A stretch of 35,640 bases of DNA from a virus. Where the stretch lies: IMG/VR virus record IMGVR_UViG_3300037245_000525, positions 1-35,640 of that record, one strand, 5' to 3'. The notes under the pieces are model-generated. The model was not told the origin of the DNA, did no database searches, and worked only from the letters and a program-made list of their open reading frames with translations. This document shows positions 16,315 through 24,398 of the stretch, in pieces. The position numbers were made by a program, and so were the translations under genes. Position 1 is the first letter of the stretch. Every line of letters begins with the position of its first letter.

Positions 16315-17156
16315 CCGATGACCTGGGTGTGCTCGCCCGTGCCATAGAACATATCGCGCTTCTTTTCATACTCAGCCTTGAACGCCTTGTCTGTGTGTAT
16401 CTTGCGGTTACCATGTTCATCCTTGGCAAACTGCATCTCCTTGAGTTCTGTTTCAGTGACACCGCCGGGGGATGGGTCGCCGTTGGGGTCAAGCGGCCCT
16501 GCCTGCGTCATGGTGATTAGGTGCTCGATGGCCTTGACAGCATTAGCCGATGGCATGGACTCAAGAAAACCCTTCACCAGTTCTTCGGATAGATTCGCAT
16601 CACCCCATTTCTTCAGGTTGTCAATGCGCCCCTGTGCGTTCTGCCCCAACGCTTTGAACTCATCGGCCCTCACCTGTTCGTTGTGCTGGTCGGTGGCGTC
16701 ACGCTGGGCGAGCTGCGCCATAGCGTAGATGTTCACCATGCCCTCGAAGCCGCTCTGGCTCATCCCCGCCTCTTTGGCCCACTCCATAGCCTTCGCCATT
16801 GCCGGGTCTTCTGCGTCAAGCTCTACACCCTTCTCGGTGAGTTCTTCACTTAACTTGACCTCGTAGGCTTCGGGGGCACCTGTGAAGGCTCCAAACTTAC
16901 CCTCTAGTGCGGGGTAGGCTTGAGCCTGGGCAACTACGGTGCTGTACTTGTCGGCCTTGTAACCTTCGGGCGCGTCACCTACGCCGGGCACACCTTCAGC
17001 CCAAAACCACTCAGAGCCGCCGCCGTCTCCACCTTCGGAGCCGCTACCGCCCTCGCCGCCATCTTGTCCACCTTCGCCACCTGCCCCACCCTCTTCTTCA
17101 AACGCTACGCCAAAGGGTGAGCCCGTACCTATTTGACTCAGTATCCAGTTTCTCAT
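16311..17156 (-). CDS. Capsid scaffold (assembly) protein, T7 gp9-like
   Basis: 281 aa, acidic. After a short start (MRNWILSQIGTG) comes a Gly/Glu/Ser-rich disordered stretch (about 20-50), then a helical acidic body with GYKADKYSTVVAQAQAYPAL and PEAYEVKL (typical of podovirus scaffolds) and a basic C-terminus (FKAEYEKKRDMFYGTGEH) that would contact the capsid shell. I chose the ATG at 17156: AGGAGAGAA lies just before it and it overlaps the upstream stop by ATGA. It acts inside the procapsid and leaves on maturation. Confidence 0.85.
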   Translation of the reverse strand: MRNWILSQIGTGSPFGVAFEEEGGAGGEGGQDGGEGGSGSEGGDGGGSEWFWAEGVPGVGDAPEGYKADKYSTVVAQAQAYPALEGKFGAFTGAPEAYEVKLSEELTEKGVELDAEDPAMAKAMEWAKEAGMSQSGFEGMVNIYAMAQLAQRDATDQHNEQVRADEFKALGQNAQGRIDNLKKWGDANLSEELVKGFLESMPSANAVKAIEHLITMTQAGPLDPNGDPSPGGVTETELKEMQFAKDEHGNRKIHTDKAFKAEYEKKRDMFYGTGEHTQVIG

Positions 17157-17461
17157 TTCTCTCCTGCCTCCACTTGTTTGACTGATCGGATGATTGCCCT
17201 TACAAAGCGGCTGTACCCTTCGCGTACGCATATCTCTTGCACGTCTAACCCCGCCTCTACCACAGGGGTCATTAGGACTGTAGCCGTCCAGATTGATAGG
17301 AGTTCTTTCCCCTCTTCGGTTTGCTCAAACACCCTGTGAGCCAAGTAAGCTATGCGCCTACCGATAGACTCTTGCTCCTTTAGGTATTTCTCCATACCCT
17401 CCGGGTCGAACCCTTGCAGTTCGTCGTAAAAGTTACGCTCCTCCGGTTTCAATGTCTCCAC
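17153..17461 (-). CDS. Bbp19-like small protein
   Basis: 102 aa, overlapping the end of the portal gene by 29 bases. The pattern FEQTEEGKELLSIW, then VREGYSRFVRAIIRSV resembles the Bbp19-like phage domain (phe...T.eGk.vL.dL...EG.R....I), a small protein encoded between portal and scaffold in podoviruses; function unknown. The start is uncertain: GTG at 17461, or TTG at 17452, which has a better-spaced GGAGG. Confidence 0.65.
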   Translation of the reverse strand: METLKPEERNFYDELQGFDPEGMEKYLKEQESIGRRIAYLAHRVFEQTEEGKELLSIWTATVLMTPVVEAGLDVQEICVREGYSRFVRAIIRSVKQVEAGEK

Positions 17462-18986
17462 CTCCTCCTAGTTCGGTTTCCGCTGCCTGCTTGACGGCTT
17501 CCGCTAATTTCTGGCGCTCCTCGTCTGTCCTCACCAGTTCGGCGGGGATGCCTAGCTTCTTCTGCGTCCAGCGCGGTATCTCCTCGATCTTGACCGACCC
17601 GGCAACCACCGCTTCGGGTAATAGCGATATGGTGTCAAACCATACCCGGAAATTCTGGTAGTCCTCCAGGTCTTCAGCCTTTGCCAGCGGTGATGTCTGC
17701 TTAAGTGTGACCGCCCTACCATCCACCTTGATCGGTGCGACTTCGCCCAGCTCGCCTAGGATATCCACACCAGCGGCGGCTAGTGGCTCAATTAGTTCGG
17801 ACTTCAACCGGCCAAGGGATGCGCCGCGCTTCTCCAGCATCTCCTGCTTACGTAGCATCTGCTCAGTGGCAGACCGTACAGCGTCTTGTATTTCCCCGAA
17901 GGGCTCGGCAAACAGGGCTTTCTTGATATTGTTTTGTAACTTTTCAAGGATGACCTCGCCAACACCGATGTTACCCGATGGGGTTATGGCGACAAGTGAG
18001 GGGTTCTGGCTATTGTTGCTGCTTACGGTCATAACCGTGCCGGGGTTTATTCGCGCCGTGTGTGGGTTGAATACCCCATCATCCACGCCCGTGTAAATAC
18101 CTGCCATCTGGATGGCGGCATTCTCAAGCATGAACTGCATGACCTTGTTCGCCGTGCGGATGTCGGGAAGCACATTGATTATCGGGCCACGTCCGAAGGT
18201 TTCACCGGGTACAACATGCCACCTGAAGACGATCAGCCGCTTGGTGTTGAATGACTGCGTAAACATGAGCGTCTTGCTGGGCTCATGGATGACTAACTGG
18301 TGATACTTGCCGTCCTGAGGGTTGAACAGGAAGCCGTTGAGTATCTTGATCTTCGCGTGTGGCTGGCGCTTAACCTTGCCTGCTATGGCGTCCGGCAAGT
18401 CCGCTTGCGGCCACGTTGTCTTGATATCCCTTGCGATGACCTCCTGCAAGCGCCACACGTTCTCTATGGGGCCGCTAGAGGGCTTCTCCGGGTACAACTC
18501 GGCTAAGGGCGCGTTGGTGAACCTGAACGCTTTGCCCTGCTTGAAGTCACCTTGCTCAATCATTATCGCCCCGGTGCCGATGCCAAGGTCGGTCAAGGCT
18601 GGGGTGATCTCTGTTGAGAAGTTGGAATGGTTGAGGTGCTGGAAGAACTTGTTTGTTACATCCTCCAGGGCCTTGTTGGTTCTATCCTGCTCATCTTTCG
18701 GGATATCCCCGCCAGCAATGTAATTAAAGAAGTTCTGCCACGATGGCACCACCGCGCCTTCAATGGTCGATGCAAATTGCTCCAACCCAAACACAGCAGT
18801 TGAGTCGAATATGTGGCGGTTCTTGCTCTGCCCCGGTGAGTGCTGGGTGAAGGTCTGGCGCTGTGGTGCGGAGAAGTCAAACGCCTCCTGGTGGAGTGAC
18901 CTGAATAGCTCCCAACTCTCTCGCGCCTTCTTGAAGCGGCGTAGGAGATCTTCAATGCTGCCGAATCCTTTGGGCACGCTAGCCAT
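17433..18986 (-). CDS. Portal protein (podovirus head-to-tail connector)
   Basis: 517 aa. Podovirus-type connector (T7 gp8 family): an N-terminal helical part with AFDFSAPQRQTF and HIFDSTAVFGLEQFASTIEG (about 35-80), a central FRWHVVPGETFGRGPIINVL-type block (about 250-270) where family members have GRSP or GRGP, and a helical wing with GEIQDAVRSATEQMLRKQE (about 350-370). The length is usual for the family. It forms the dodecameric ring for DNA passage and joins the gp11-like adaptor. It overlaps the gp7.3-like gene upstream by one base. Confidence 0.9.
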   Translation of the reverse strand: MASVPKGFGSIEDLLRRFKKARESWELFRSLHQEAFDFSAPQRQTFTQHSPGQSKNRHIFDSTAVFGLEQFASTIEGAVVPSWQNFFNYIAGGDIPKDEQDRTNKALEDVTNKFFQHLNHSNFSTEITPALTDLGIGTGAIMIEQGDFKQGKAFRFTNAPLAELYPEKPSSGPIENVWRLQEVIARDIKTTWPQADLPDAIAGKVKRQPHAKIKILNGFLFNPQDGKYHQLVIHEPSKTLMFTQSFNTKRLIVFRWHVVPGETFGRGPIINVLPDIRTANKVMQFMLENAAIQMAGIYTGVDDGVFNPHTARINPGTVMTVSSNNSQNPSLVAITPSGNIGVGEVILEKLQNNIKKALFAEPFGEIQDAVRSATEQMLRKQEMLEKRGASLGRLKSELIEPLAAAGVDILGELGEVAPIKVDGRAVTLKQTSPLAKAEDLEDYQNFRVWFDTISLLPEAVVAGSVKIEEIPRWTQKKLGIPAELVRTDEERQKLAEAVKQAAETELGGGGDIETGGA

Positions 18987-19381
18987 TACACGCCCCCTAG
19001 CGTCTGCGCTCTTGTCCCTGTGGGTGACGTTGCGATAAGGAGTGAGCGTCCACCCCTGCCGGGTAACGCGGATGCTCTACGCTCGGCTATGTCGCTCTCT
19101 GCGGTGGCGAGTCGTGCGGCTTCGGCTTGCTTGGCACGGAGGAGCTTTTCTTTTTTAACAGCCGCCTCCTTCTTTAACTTCGCCTCCAGCACAGGATCGT
19201 CGCCAACCTTGGCGCGGCCTTCACTCACTAGCGGCCCCTTGCGAGCAAACCTCTGCGCGAAACCGCTGCCGGTGGCCGACTTTACAACCTTGCCGCCTGG
19301 GTCAAGCATTCCCGCGATGTCTTCGCCACCCGAACTAGGGTCTATTAATGATTTGAATGTTTTCTCTGCGCTACCGCCCAT
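18986..19381 (-). CDS. Small virion assembly protein, T7 gp7.3-like layout
   Basis: 131 aa. Disordered and charged with a Lys/Ala/Glu-rich helix (about 65-100), then a C-terminal GRGGRSLLIATSPTGTRAQT motif. That short C-terminal motif (G-R-x-S-L-L-x-T-S-x-x-G) occurs in small proteins next to the portal in many podoviruses. T7 gp7.3, a tail assembly protein, has a similar composition and ending. It is placed just before the portal. Role inferred. Confidence 0.65.
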   Translation of the reverse strand: MGGSAEKTFKSLIDPSSGGEDIAGMLDPGGKVVKSATGSGFAQRFARKGPLVSEGRAKVGDDPVLEAKLKKEAAVKKEKLLRAKQAEAARLATAESDIAERRASALPGRGGRSLLIATSPTGTRAQTLGGV

Positions 19382-19763
19382 TTGTCAGCCTTTCATACAG
19401 TTGCCGCGGTGTCCACAACCAGAAGTCCTTTATTCCCAGCAATGACTTGACCACCTCCACGCAGTTAAACACGCACAAATTGTGCAGCCGCTTCGATGGA
19501 TTTAGGTGCGCCATTACTGGCACTATAACCGCATTTGCCCCAGCATACAACCTGGGGTGCGGGTAGTCGTCCACAATCTCCGTGGTCACCTTCGTGTAGC
19601 AGCTCATCGGGTCTATGATTACCCACAGGTGGCCCCCTGCGCTTTTCTTCATGGCGTAGCAGTGTTGGAAGTGCGGGTTCAGCCATCGCATTAGCCAGTG
19701 GCGCAGGGTGGAGCTGGTGAAGACTATAAACCATTCGGCTTTCTCCTGGCTACCTTGCTTCAT
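19371..19763 (-). CDS. Conserved podovirus protein, possible permuted papain-like (NlpC/LRAT-type) fold
   Basis: 130 aa from the ATG at 19763; a TTG at 19793 is also open. HWLMRWLNPHFQHCYAM has paired His and Cys, then WVIIDP, and near the end FNCVEVVKSLLGI and TPRQLYERL. A His block followed later by NC.E.V resembles the circularly permuted NlpC/P60 (LRAT-like) cysteine peptidase/acyltransferase order, but this is inference. I recall similar proteins beside terminase genes in other podoviruses, without known function. There is no clear ribosome site, so translation is probably coupled to the 50-aa gene whose end it overlaps. Confidence 0.6.
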   Translation of the reverse strand: MKQGSQEKAEWFIVFTSSTLRHWLMRWLNPHFQHCYAMKKSAGGHLWVIIDPMSCYTKVTTEIVDDYPHPRLYAGANAVIVPVMAHLNPSKRLHNLCVFNCVEVVKSLLGIKDFWLWTPRQLYERLTNGR

Positions 19764-19902
19764 GTTGCCGAAGAACGACAGCACCGCTATCAATAAGGCG
19801 TTGAGTAAATAGCGCTTGCTCTTCTGGTTGTTTGCCTAAATAAGCCACAAGCGCGGAGAAGAGTGGGCCAAGCACCTTTTTTTCTTTATCCGTTGCTACC
19901 AT
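19750..19902 (-). CDS. 50-aa hypothetical protein after the terminase
   Basis: Starts ten bases after the terminase stop with AAGGAGAG ahead of the ATG. The product has a charged start (MVATDKEKK), a hydrophobic helix (VLGPLFSALVAYLG, about residues 10-23) and a helical, charged end. The middle is too weakly hydrophobic for a sure membrane span. It overlaps the next gene by 14 bases. No family recognised. Confidence 0.55.
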   Translation of the reverse strand: MVATDKEKKVLGPLFSALVAYLGKQPEEQALFTQRLIDSGAVVLRQHEAR

Positions 19903-19911
19903 AGTCTCTCC

Positions 19912-21387
19912 TTAATCGAACACGTTGAAGCCGGTATTCATCTGCACCGCGCCTGTACTGGTGGTGTGCCCTGGTACCTTCACGATTGAACGCCCCTCAC
20001 CCTCACCCTGCAAGCCATACTCGCAAGCCTCTACCGGGTGTGAGTATTCGTTCTTGTCAGGGTCATCGGTGTACTTCTCGCCAGATACTTGGATGCGGCG
20101 ATAGCAGAAGCCACCCTGTAAGCCCTTGCGTACCATCTTGGCCTTCGGCAGGATGATGAAGCGCGGCTTGCCGTCCATGCACAACTCTTTCATGGGCTCT
20201 TCGATAGCTGCGCGCCTGAATGAAGCCTTGTTGGTGACTGTTGGTGTGCAGGGTATACCCGCCCCCCGGATGATCTGGAATGGCGTATCATCGGTTGCTT
20301 GGCCCCCACTGTCGCCTGATGGGTCTCCCCACCCCCTGAACTTGTGGCCTGCGTAGTCGCTCTCCAGGTATTTCTTGAGGTTGGGCGCAAAGGAGGCGGC
20401 TGACATACCAGTGGCGCAGAACTCATCGAACACCACCCACCGGTTGTAGACAGGCTGCTTCTGCATAAATACGCAAGCGGGTGTCCTGCCGAAGTCGAAG
20501 CCTAGCGTGATATGGATGTCTCTTGACGGGGTGAACTCAATATCTTGGCAGTGTACAGAATCAACGTAGAGAGGATGCACGGGCTTGCCATCGATCACGA
20601 AGCCGTATTCATTGGCGAGCATCACCTTGATCCAGTCAGCCTTCTTCCCCTGCTTACCGTTGAGATAGTAGCCATAGCCCCCTGGTAGGTTCTGGATGTT
20701 CTCGGCCTCTGGGTTGATCTTCCAGTCTTCACCATCTTTCATCAGGCCGCCCGGTTGACGGTGAAACTTCCACCCCTCCGGCTTAATCTCTTCAGCGAGT
20801 TCATAATACCAATGGTCTTCATCTGGCGCGTTGGTGTCGCCTATCATGCCGTGCTGTGTGCAAGCAACCCCCTCCTTGTTCGAGGGATAGCGGCCTGTTC
20901 GTAGGTCAAGGATATCAACCACCGCCTTCGAGTGCTCCTTGGTCTCGTTGAGCCACACCCATGTGGCCTGAATGCCCCTCGCCTTCTTAACGTGGTCGGG
21001 GCGGTCAAAGGCTATGAATATCACCTCAGACTTAACGGTAGTGCCGTCTTCAAGATTGAACTCTACCTTGTGCGATGGCGGCTCTTTGCTGCCAGCCTTG
21101 AACGGGCCAAGCTCTTCCATGATTTCGAGGTAGTCTTTGATAGTGGTCGAGAACAATTCGCTGTAGGTATTCCGGGCGGCAATGAAACGAGTAAGGCGCA
21201 CCCCTTCGTTCTTGTGGTTCTTGCCCCTCACTGGCTCTTGCTCGCACATAAGGTCAAGAATCTTTAGTATCGCCTGGACGGTCTTACCGGAGCCGAGCGG
21301 CCCCATTATGAAAGACTTGGGAGACCGACAATCTGCAAACTCTTGCAGCACCTTGCCCTGTGGCTGGATAGTGTATTCAATCTCCAT
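19912..21387 (-). CDS. terL: Terminase large subunit
   Basis: 491 aa. ATPase domain: Walker A GPLGSGKT at 29-36 and Walker B-like WVWLNE at about 145-150. C-terminal RNase H-like nuclease: LGFDFGRTPACVF holds the first catalytic Asp, and further acidic residues follow. It packages DNA through the portal and cuts concatemers. The start overlaps the small-subunit gene by 11 bases (ATG within GACGATGGAG), so translation is probably coupled. Length is normal for podovirus large subunits. Confidence 0.92.
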   Translation of the reverse strand: MEIEYTIQPQGKVLQEFADCRSPKSFIMGPLGSGKTVQAILKILDLMCEQEPVRGKNHKNEGVRLTRFIAARNTYSELFSTTIKDYLEIMEELGPFKAGSKEPPSHKVEFNLEDGTTVKSEVIFIAFDRPDHVKKARGIQATWVWLNETKEHSKAVVDILDLRTGRYPSNKEGVACTQHGMIGDTNAPDEDHWYYELAEEIKPEGWKFHRQPGGLMKDGEDWKINPEAENIQNLPGGYGYYLNGKQGKKADWIKVMLANEYGFVIDGKPVHPLYVDSVHCQDIEFTPSRDIHITLGFDFGRTPACVFMQKQPVYNRWVVFDEFCATGMSAASFAPNLKKYLESDYAGHKFRGWGDPSGDSGGQATDDTPFQIIRGAGIPCTPTVTNKASFRRAAIEEPMKELCMDGKPRFIILPKAKMVRKGLQGGFCYRRIQVSGEKYTDDPDKNEYSHPVEACEYGLQGEGEGRSIVKVPGHTTSTGAVQMNTGFNVFD

Positions 21388-21955
21388 CGTCTACGGTTCC
21401 ATCGTAAGTCTTGCGGATACGCTTGAGGGTCAAGCCACCGCCTAGCTCTATCTTGTCGGTGAACAACTTGAGGTGCTTGCCCAACAGTTCCAGGCTGGCC
21501 TTCTTGTCGGCTACCTTGTACTTGCGGCGCAGCACAACACCCACCACCTCTTCGGGGTCGCCCTCCTCCCCCTTGACCTCCCCCTTGACCTTCGCCGTGG
21601 CCCCGTGTAGCACCTCCTCGGTCACTTCCTGAATGGTGGCTGTCACCTCTGGGGGCATGTCTTGAACGTGTAGCAGGTTGCCTGCGGAGTCGTAGAGGTT
21701 CTTGATGTTGCCGAAACCTATCTTGGCTAGCTCCTGCAATACCCTGTCGCTGGTTATCTCGGTGCGTTTTGATCGGGCGTCCATCTTCTTTTGGATTGCA
21801 GCCTTCACCCTAGCGTTACCTATCAGTTGTGACCCCAGTTTATCGGCGTTCTGTGTGCTGACTTTGTACCCCGCCCGTTGACACGCTTGTGTAGCGTTGA
21901 GGTCTAAAAGATACTCCTCTACGAACTTCTGTTGTTTAGGGGTTAGCTCGCGCAC
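21377..21955 (-). CDS. terS: Terminase small subunit (Terminase_2 type)
   Basis: 192 aa. N-terminal LTPKQQKFVEEYLLDLNATQACQRAGY is the helix-turn-helix start of the Terminase_2 family, followed by NADKLGSQLIGNARVKAAI. The remainder contains a coiled region and KASLELLGKHLKLFTDKIE near the C-terminus, also typical. It starts with GTG at 21955 with AGAGG eight bases ahead. It binds the packaging site and feeds DNA to TerL, whose gene it overlaps. Confidence 0.9.
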   Translation of the reverse strand: MRELTPKQQKFVEEYLLDLNATQACQRAGYKVSTQNADKLGSQLIGNARVKAAIQKKMDARSKRTEITSDRVLQELAKIGFGNIKNLYDSAGNLLHVQDMPPEVTATIQEVTEEVLHGATAKVKGEVKGEEGDPEEVVGVVLRRKYKVADKKASLELLGKHLKLFTDKIELGGGLTLKRIRKTYDGTVDDGD

Positions 21956-22074
21956 TCGCGTTTCCTCTTGGCTGCTTGTATCTGCCTGATAGCGTCCTTC
22001 AATACGCCCTGTGCTGCGCTATGGGGTGGCTGCTCCCCCTTTATCTTGACCAAGATGCGGATTGCCTCATCCAT
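21943..22074 (-). CDS. 43-aa hypothetical protein before the terminase
   Basis: The ATG at 22074 follows GGGGTAGGTG, which contains the stop of the upstream gene, and the frame overlaps the terminase start by 13 bases. The product is helical and basic at the end (QIQAAKRKRECAS). Tight spacing on both sides and a good ribosome site support it as a real gene or a translational coupler for TerS. No family recognised. Confidence 0.55.
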   Translation of the reverse strand: MDEAIRILVKIKGEQPPHSAAQGVLKDAIRQIQAAKRKRECAS

Positions 22075-22077
22075 CAC

Positions 22078-22296
22078 CTACCCCTTACGCTTTCGCATGG
22101 ACTCCTGGGTTACTTCCCACCTGGGGATGCCAAACTCATCCAGCACGCGGTTGGTGCCGGTGAAGTGTGCCATCTTGGATAGACAGTTTTCGAGGTTGGT
22201 TACGCGGGCGGCTAGTGCCTTACAGTCGCAGCCCTTGGCTTTCGCCCCCGGCTTGTTCTTCTTAGTGGTATTTGAGGTTGCTGATTTTTCTTCCAC
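22078..22296 (-). CDS. Hypothetical protein, Lys-rich start
   Basis: 72 aa starting at a GTG with AGGAG eight bases upstream. A basic, probably disordered N-terminus (TTKKNKPGAKAKG) is followed by a CDC pair and a short coiled segment (ALAARVTNLENCLSKM). It overlaps the preceding gene by 35 bases in another frame. No family recognised. Confidence 0.5.
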   Translation of the reverse strand: MEEKSATSNTTKKNKPGAKAKGCDCKALAARVTNLENCLSKMAHFTGTNRVLDEFGIPRWEVTQESMRKRKG

Positions 22297-22534
22297 TTTG
22301 CTTTCTCCTCTCGATTATTTTTAATTTCTCTGCGATGAATGGCGCGCAGGTTCTCTCCCTGGCTTCGGTGATGATGTATTTGCGTATGCTGTTGAATGAC
22401 GATTGCCCGGCCCCGGCCTTGGCGAATATGTGGGCGAGTTCGATTAACTCATCGGCTCCCCGGTTGATATCGTCATCTACTAGGGCGTCAATGGCTTCGT
22501 CGATCAGGTCGTTAAATTTGTCGCTAGCGTCCAT
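22262..22534 (-). CDS. Hypothetical acidic helical protein
   Basis: 90 aa; acidic N-terminal helices (KFNDLIDEAIDALVDDDI) and a basic C-terminus. It has a strong GGAGGTAGC ribosome site and lies immediately downstream of the promoter at 22552-22580, which makes it the first gene of the packaging unit. No family recognised; a regulator of late genes cannot be excluded. Confidence 0.65.
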   Translation of the reverse strand: MDASDKFNDLIDEAIDALVDDDINRGADELIELAHIFAKAGAGQSSFNSIRKYIITEARERTCAPFIAEKLKIIERRKQSGRKISNLKYH

Positions 22535-22551
22535 GCTACCTCCACCCCCTA

Positions 22552-22580
22552 ATTATTAGCCCTGTCGCGTTAAATGTCAA
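22552..22580 (-). promoter_or_regulatory. Sigma70-like promoter ahead of the packaging genes
   Basis: Reading leftward: a perfect TTGACA (22575-22580), a 17-base spacer and AATAAT (22552-22557), five of six with TATAAT. With a 16-base spacer the same place reads GC-TAATAA, as in the promoters at 25001 and 29815. It lies in the 109-base gene-free stretch 22535-22643. The start of transcription would fall only about ten bases before the ATG at 22534. Confidence 0.6.
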
Positions 22581-22643
22581 GGTTGTGGTCACCCACCGTA
22601 GCGGGAAGTTAACTTTGTTGCGTTATTCTGCGCGGTTGTGGGT

Positions 22644-23069
22644 CTAGGGTTTTAGCGCGCGGATGGCACTAGCTCTGCATAACTGTGTGCCGATTGTCAT
22701 ATCATCATGCCAATAGGTCTCTCCGTCCTCTGCTACGGTAGCAGGGTAGCCCAGGGCGCAAGCCTCGCATTGCGTTACCATCGCCTCCTCAAGCGCCTCC
22801 CCCCGTATCTTGTCGGTGTAATTCTGGGGGTAGTTTATGGCGGTTGCCGCATGGGATAGCAGCACCCCTGTTGAGTCGTAGAAATCGCGTGATATCCGCG
22901 CAGCCTCGCCTTTAGCCGCTTGCGCTATCAGGTCGTCTCTCTGCTGGGTGGTGAGCGCCACTCCCTCTTGGCATTTCTTGTTGCTTATGCAGCCGTCGCA
23001 GTTGGGCATGCAATCGCACACGCTACCTTCGCTTATGCCTACTCTGAGTCCAACCTGTTCCTTATCCAT
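22644..23069 (-). CDS. Hypothetical Cys-rich protein
   Basis: 141 aa from the ATG at 23069, preceded by AGAGGAGACACC; an upstream in-frame start at 23096 lacks a ribosome site. Cysteines cluster at the N-terminus (CDCMPNCDGC, then KKC) and again in CEACALG and LCRAS, with WHDD between, suggesting bound metal. The N-terminal half carries a helical stretch with LTTQQRDDLIAQAA. Last gene before the promoter at 22552. No family recognised. Confidence 0.6.
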   Translation of the reverse strand: MDKEQVGLRVGISEGSVCDCMPNCDGCISNKKCQEGVALTTQQRDDLIAQAAKGEAARISRDFYDSTGVLLSHAATAINYPQNYTDKIRGEALEEAMVTQCEACALGYPATVAEDGETYWHDDMTIGTQLCRASAIRALKP

Positions 23070-23080
23070 TGGTGTCTCCT

Positions 23081-23287
23081 CTAATCCGACGACCAAACAT
23101 CTTTAATTTCACATAGAAAAATTTCGTAGGAGCTATTAATACCATCGCGGTAATCGTCTCCCATACACATCGCTTTCTGCCTAGCGTATTTTTCTGCGTC
23201 CTTCTTGAGGTTGAAATCATCGCTTACCAAACATTCAGCACATCCGTCTTCGGTACATACCACTATATATCGTTTACTCTGGCTCAT
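23081..23287 (-). CDS. Hypothetical protein
   Basis: 68 aa. A beta start (KRYIVVCTEDGCAECLV), a helix (KKDAEKYARQKAMC) and a terminal strand (YEIFLCEIKDVW), giving a small alpha/beta fold with four cysteines. It has a purine-rich ribosome site ahead of the ATG. The strand-helix-strand order and a final DVW are common in tiny phage accessory proteins, but I cannot name a family. Confidence 0.55.
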   Translation of the reverse strand: MSQSKRYIVVCTEDGCAECLVSDDFNLKKDAEKYARQKAMCMGDDYRDGINSSYEIFLCEIKDVWSSD

Positions 23288-23319
23288 TCTCCGCTCCCTT
23301 CCCCGTTGGGGGTGCTAGT

Positions 23320-23583
23320 CTACTTGACGATCTTCACAGGTAGCCCATGCTCTAAGGCATATTCTTCTGCCCACACTCTCGCATCGTCTATACCTGAAAA
23401 CTTTACGCCGATGGTTAAGTTCCGGCCTTCACGGCACCCGCCTTCTGTCCTAGCCCAGTGCCAGACCTCTACGCGGCGTCCACGAGCAACAGCGGCGATA
23501 TACTCTTCTGGTTCGCCTGCTGCCTCTTCTCGCCCAAACACACGGCGCGCTCTTTTGCTTGGGAATTGCAGCAGCTCGCCCAT
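23320..23583 (-). CDS. Hypothetical protein
   Basis: 87 aa. Basic N-terminal part (FPSKRARRVFG), then a region with RRVEVWHWAR and a C-terminal helix and strand (DDARVWAEEYALEHGLPVKIV). It begins two bases after the next gene upstream ends. The second half resembles the small alpha/beta unit of the 68-aa neighbour (a helix rich in Ala/Tyr, then a strand), so they may be distant relatives. Function unknown. Confidence 0.55.
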   Translation of the reverse strand: MGELLQFPSKRARRVFGREEAAGEPEEYIAAVARGRRVEVWHWARTEGGCREGRNLTIGVKFSGIDDARVWAEEYALEHGLPVKIVK

Positions 23584-23584
23584 C

Positions 23585-24142
23585 CTATCCCGCTCCCTTC
23601 GCTATGGCTTGCAGTTTCGTGAATGGGCATCCGTCAATATGGCAACCCTTTGGGACTGCTATCGCCTTGAACTCCGAGATCCGGGCCTCTGCTTTGTCGG
23701 CGCGGTCTAGTACACGCCTCGCAGCAACGGTCAGCGGTAAACTTTTGTGCTCGCCAAGTATGTCTTTGGTTAAGACTCGTTGCTTTTCATACTTCGCCAA
23801 CTCTTCGCCGTGTATCTCCTCGGCTTCACCGACTACGGTTGTCAGGCTTTCGCGTAATCTTCCTACCACTTCTTCACACTCCACCAGCTCGGCGGTCTTG
23901 GTGGCTAACTGGCAGACCGGGCAGTGATCCTTGACTGTCGCGTAGGGTGCGAGGTGGTGAACGCCACAAATAAGTATAGGCTCAGTCACCTTCCCCTTGG
24001 TGAACTCGGCGTGGGCGGTTAGGGCGGCTTGGGCTATCTTAGGCATACAGGTATCACCTTCTTGGATTATCCAATCCCACCCTTTAAATACTTCCCCAAT
24101 AGCCTTCGCCATCGCCTCAAGTAGTTTCGCGTCGTCGGTCAT
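23585..24142 (-). CDS. Hypothetical protein with zinc-ribbon-like Cys/His pairs
   Basis: 185 aa from the ATG at 24142 (GGAGG nine bases ahead); an ATG at 24154 overlaps that ribosome site. N-terminal helices (AKLLEAMAKAIGEVFKG, AQAALTAHAEF) are followed by CGVHHLAPYATVKDHCPVC, a His/Cys cluster likely to bind zinc. A long coiled-coil-like region (about 80-155) and a C-terminal CHIDGCPF follow. It overlaps no essential phage gene and looks accessory. Confidence 0.55.
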   Translation of the reverse strand: MTDDAKLLEAMAKAIGEVFKGWDWIIQEGDTCMPKIAQAALTAHAEFTKGKVTEPILICGVHHLAPYATVKDHCPVCQLATKTAELVECEEVVGRLRESLTTVVGEAEEIHGEELAKYEKQRVLTKDILGEHKSLPLTVAARRVLDRADKAEARISEFKAIAVPKGCHIDGCPFTKLQAIAKGAG

Positions 24143-24143
24143 T

Positions 24144-24398
24144 CTAGCCTCCATATCTTACTGGGCCTTTATAGTGCGCTCCGTGGTAGTAAATGAACTC
24201 CTCTATTTTCTCTATGCGGTCTACCATAGACAGGGCCCGTCGATCTGCTATCCATATTTTCTTGTTGGCGCAGTCTTCGCAGTCACCATGTTTGTAAAGG
24301 GTAGATATTCGCTTATGGCATGTGTCACAGAGTTTCCAGTGCTTTATGCTGGCGATTTCTTTTTCCTGTTCGGGCGTAAATAAAGGCTTGTCGCTCAT
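24144..24398 (-). CDS. Small zinc-ribbon protein
   Basis: 84 aa with CDTC and CEDC pairs (about residues 24-27 and 40-43) in the spacing of a zinc ribbon, then a helical C-terminal part (LSMVDRIEKIEEFIYYHG). A strong AGGAGG precedes the start. It overlaps the gene before it by four bases (ATGA). Such ribbons bind nucleic acid or protein; no specific function is visible. Confidence 0.6.
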   Translation of the reverse strand: MSDKPLFTPEQEKEIASIKHWKLCDTCHKRISTLYKHGDCEDCANKKIWIADRRALSMVDRIEKIEEFIYYHGAHYKGPVRYGG

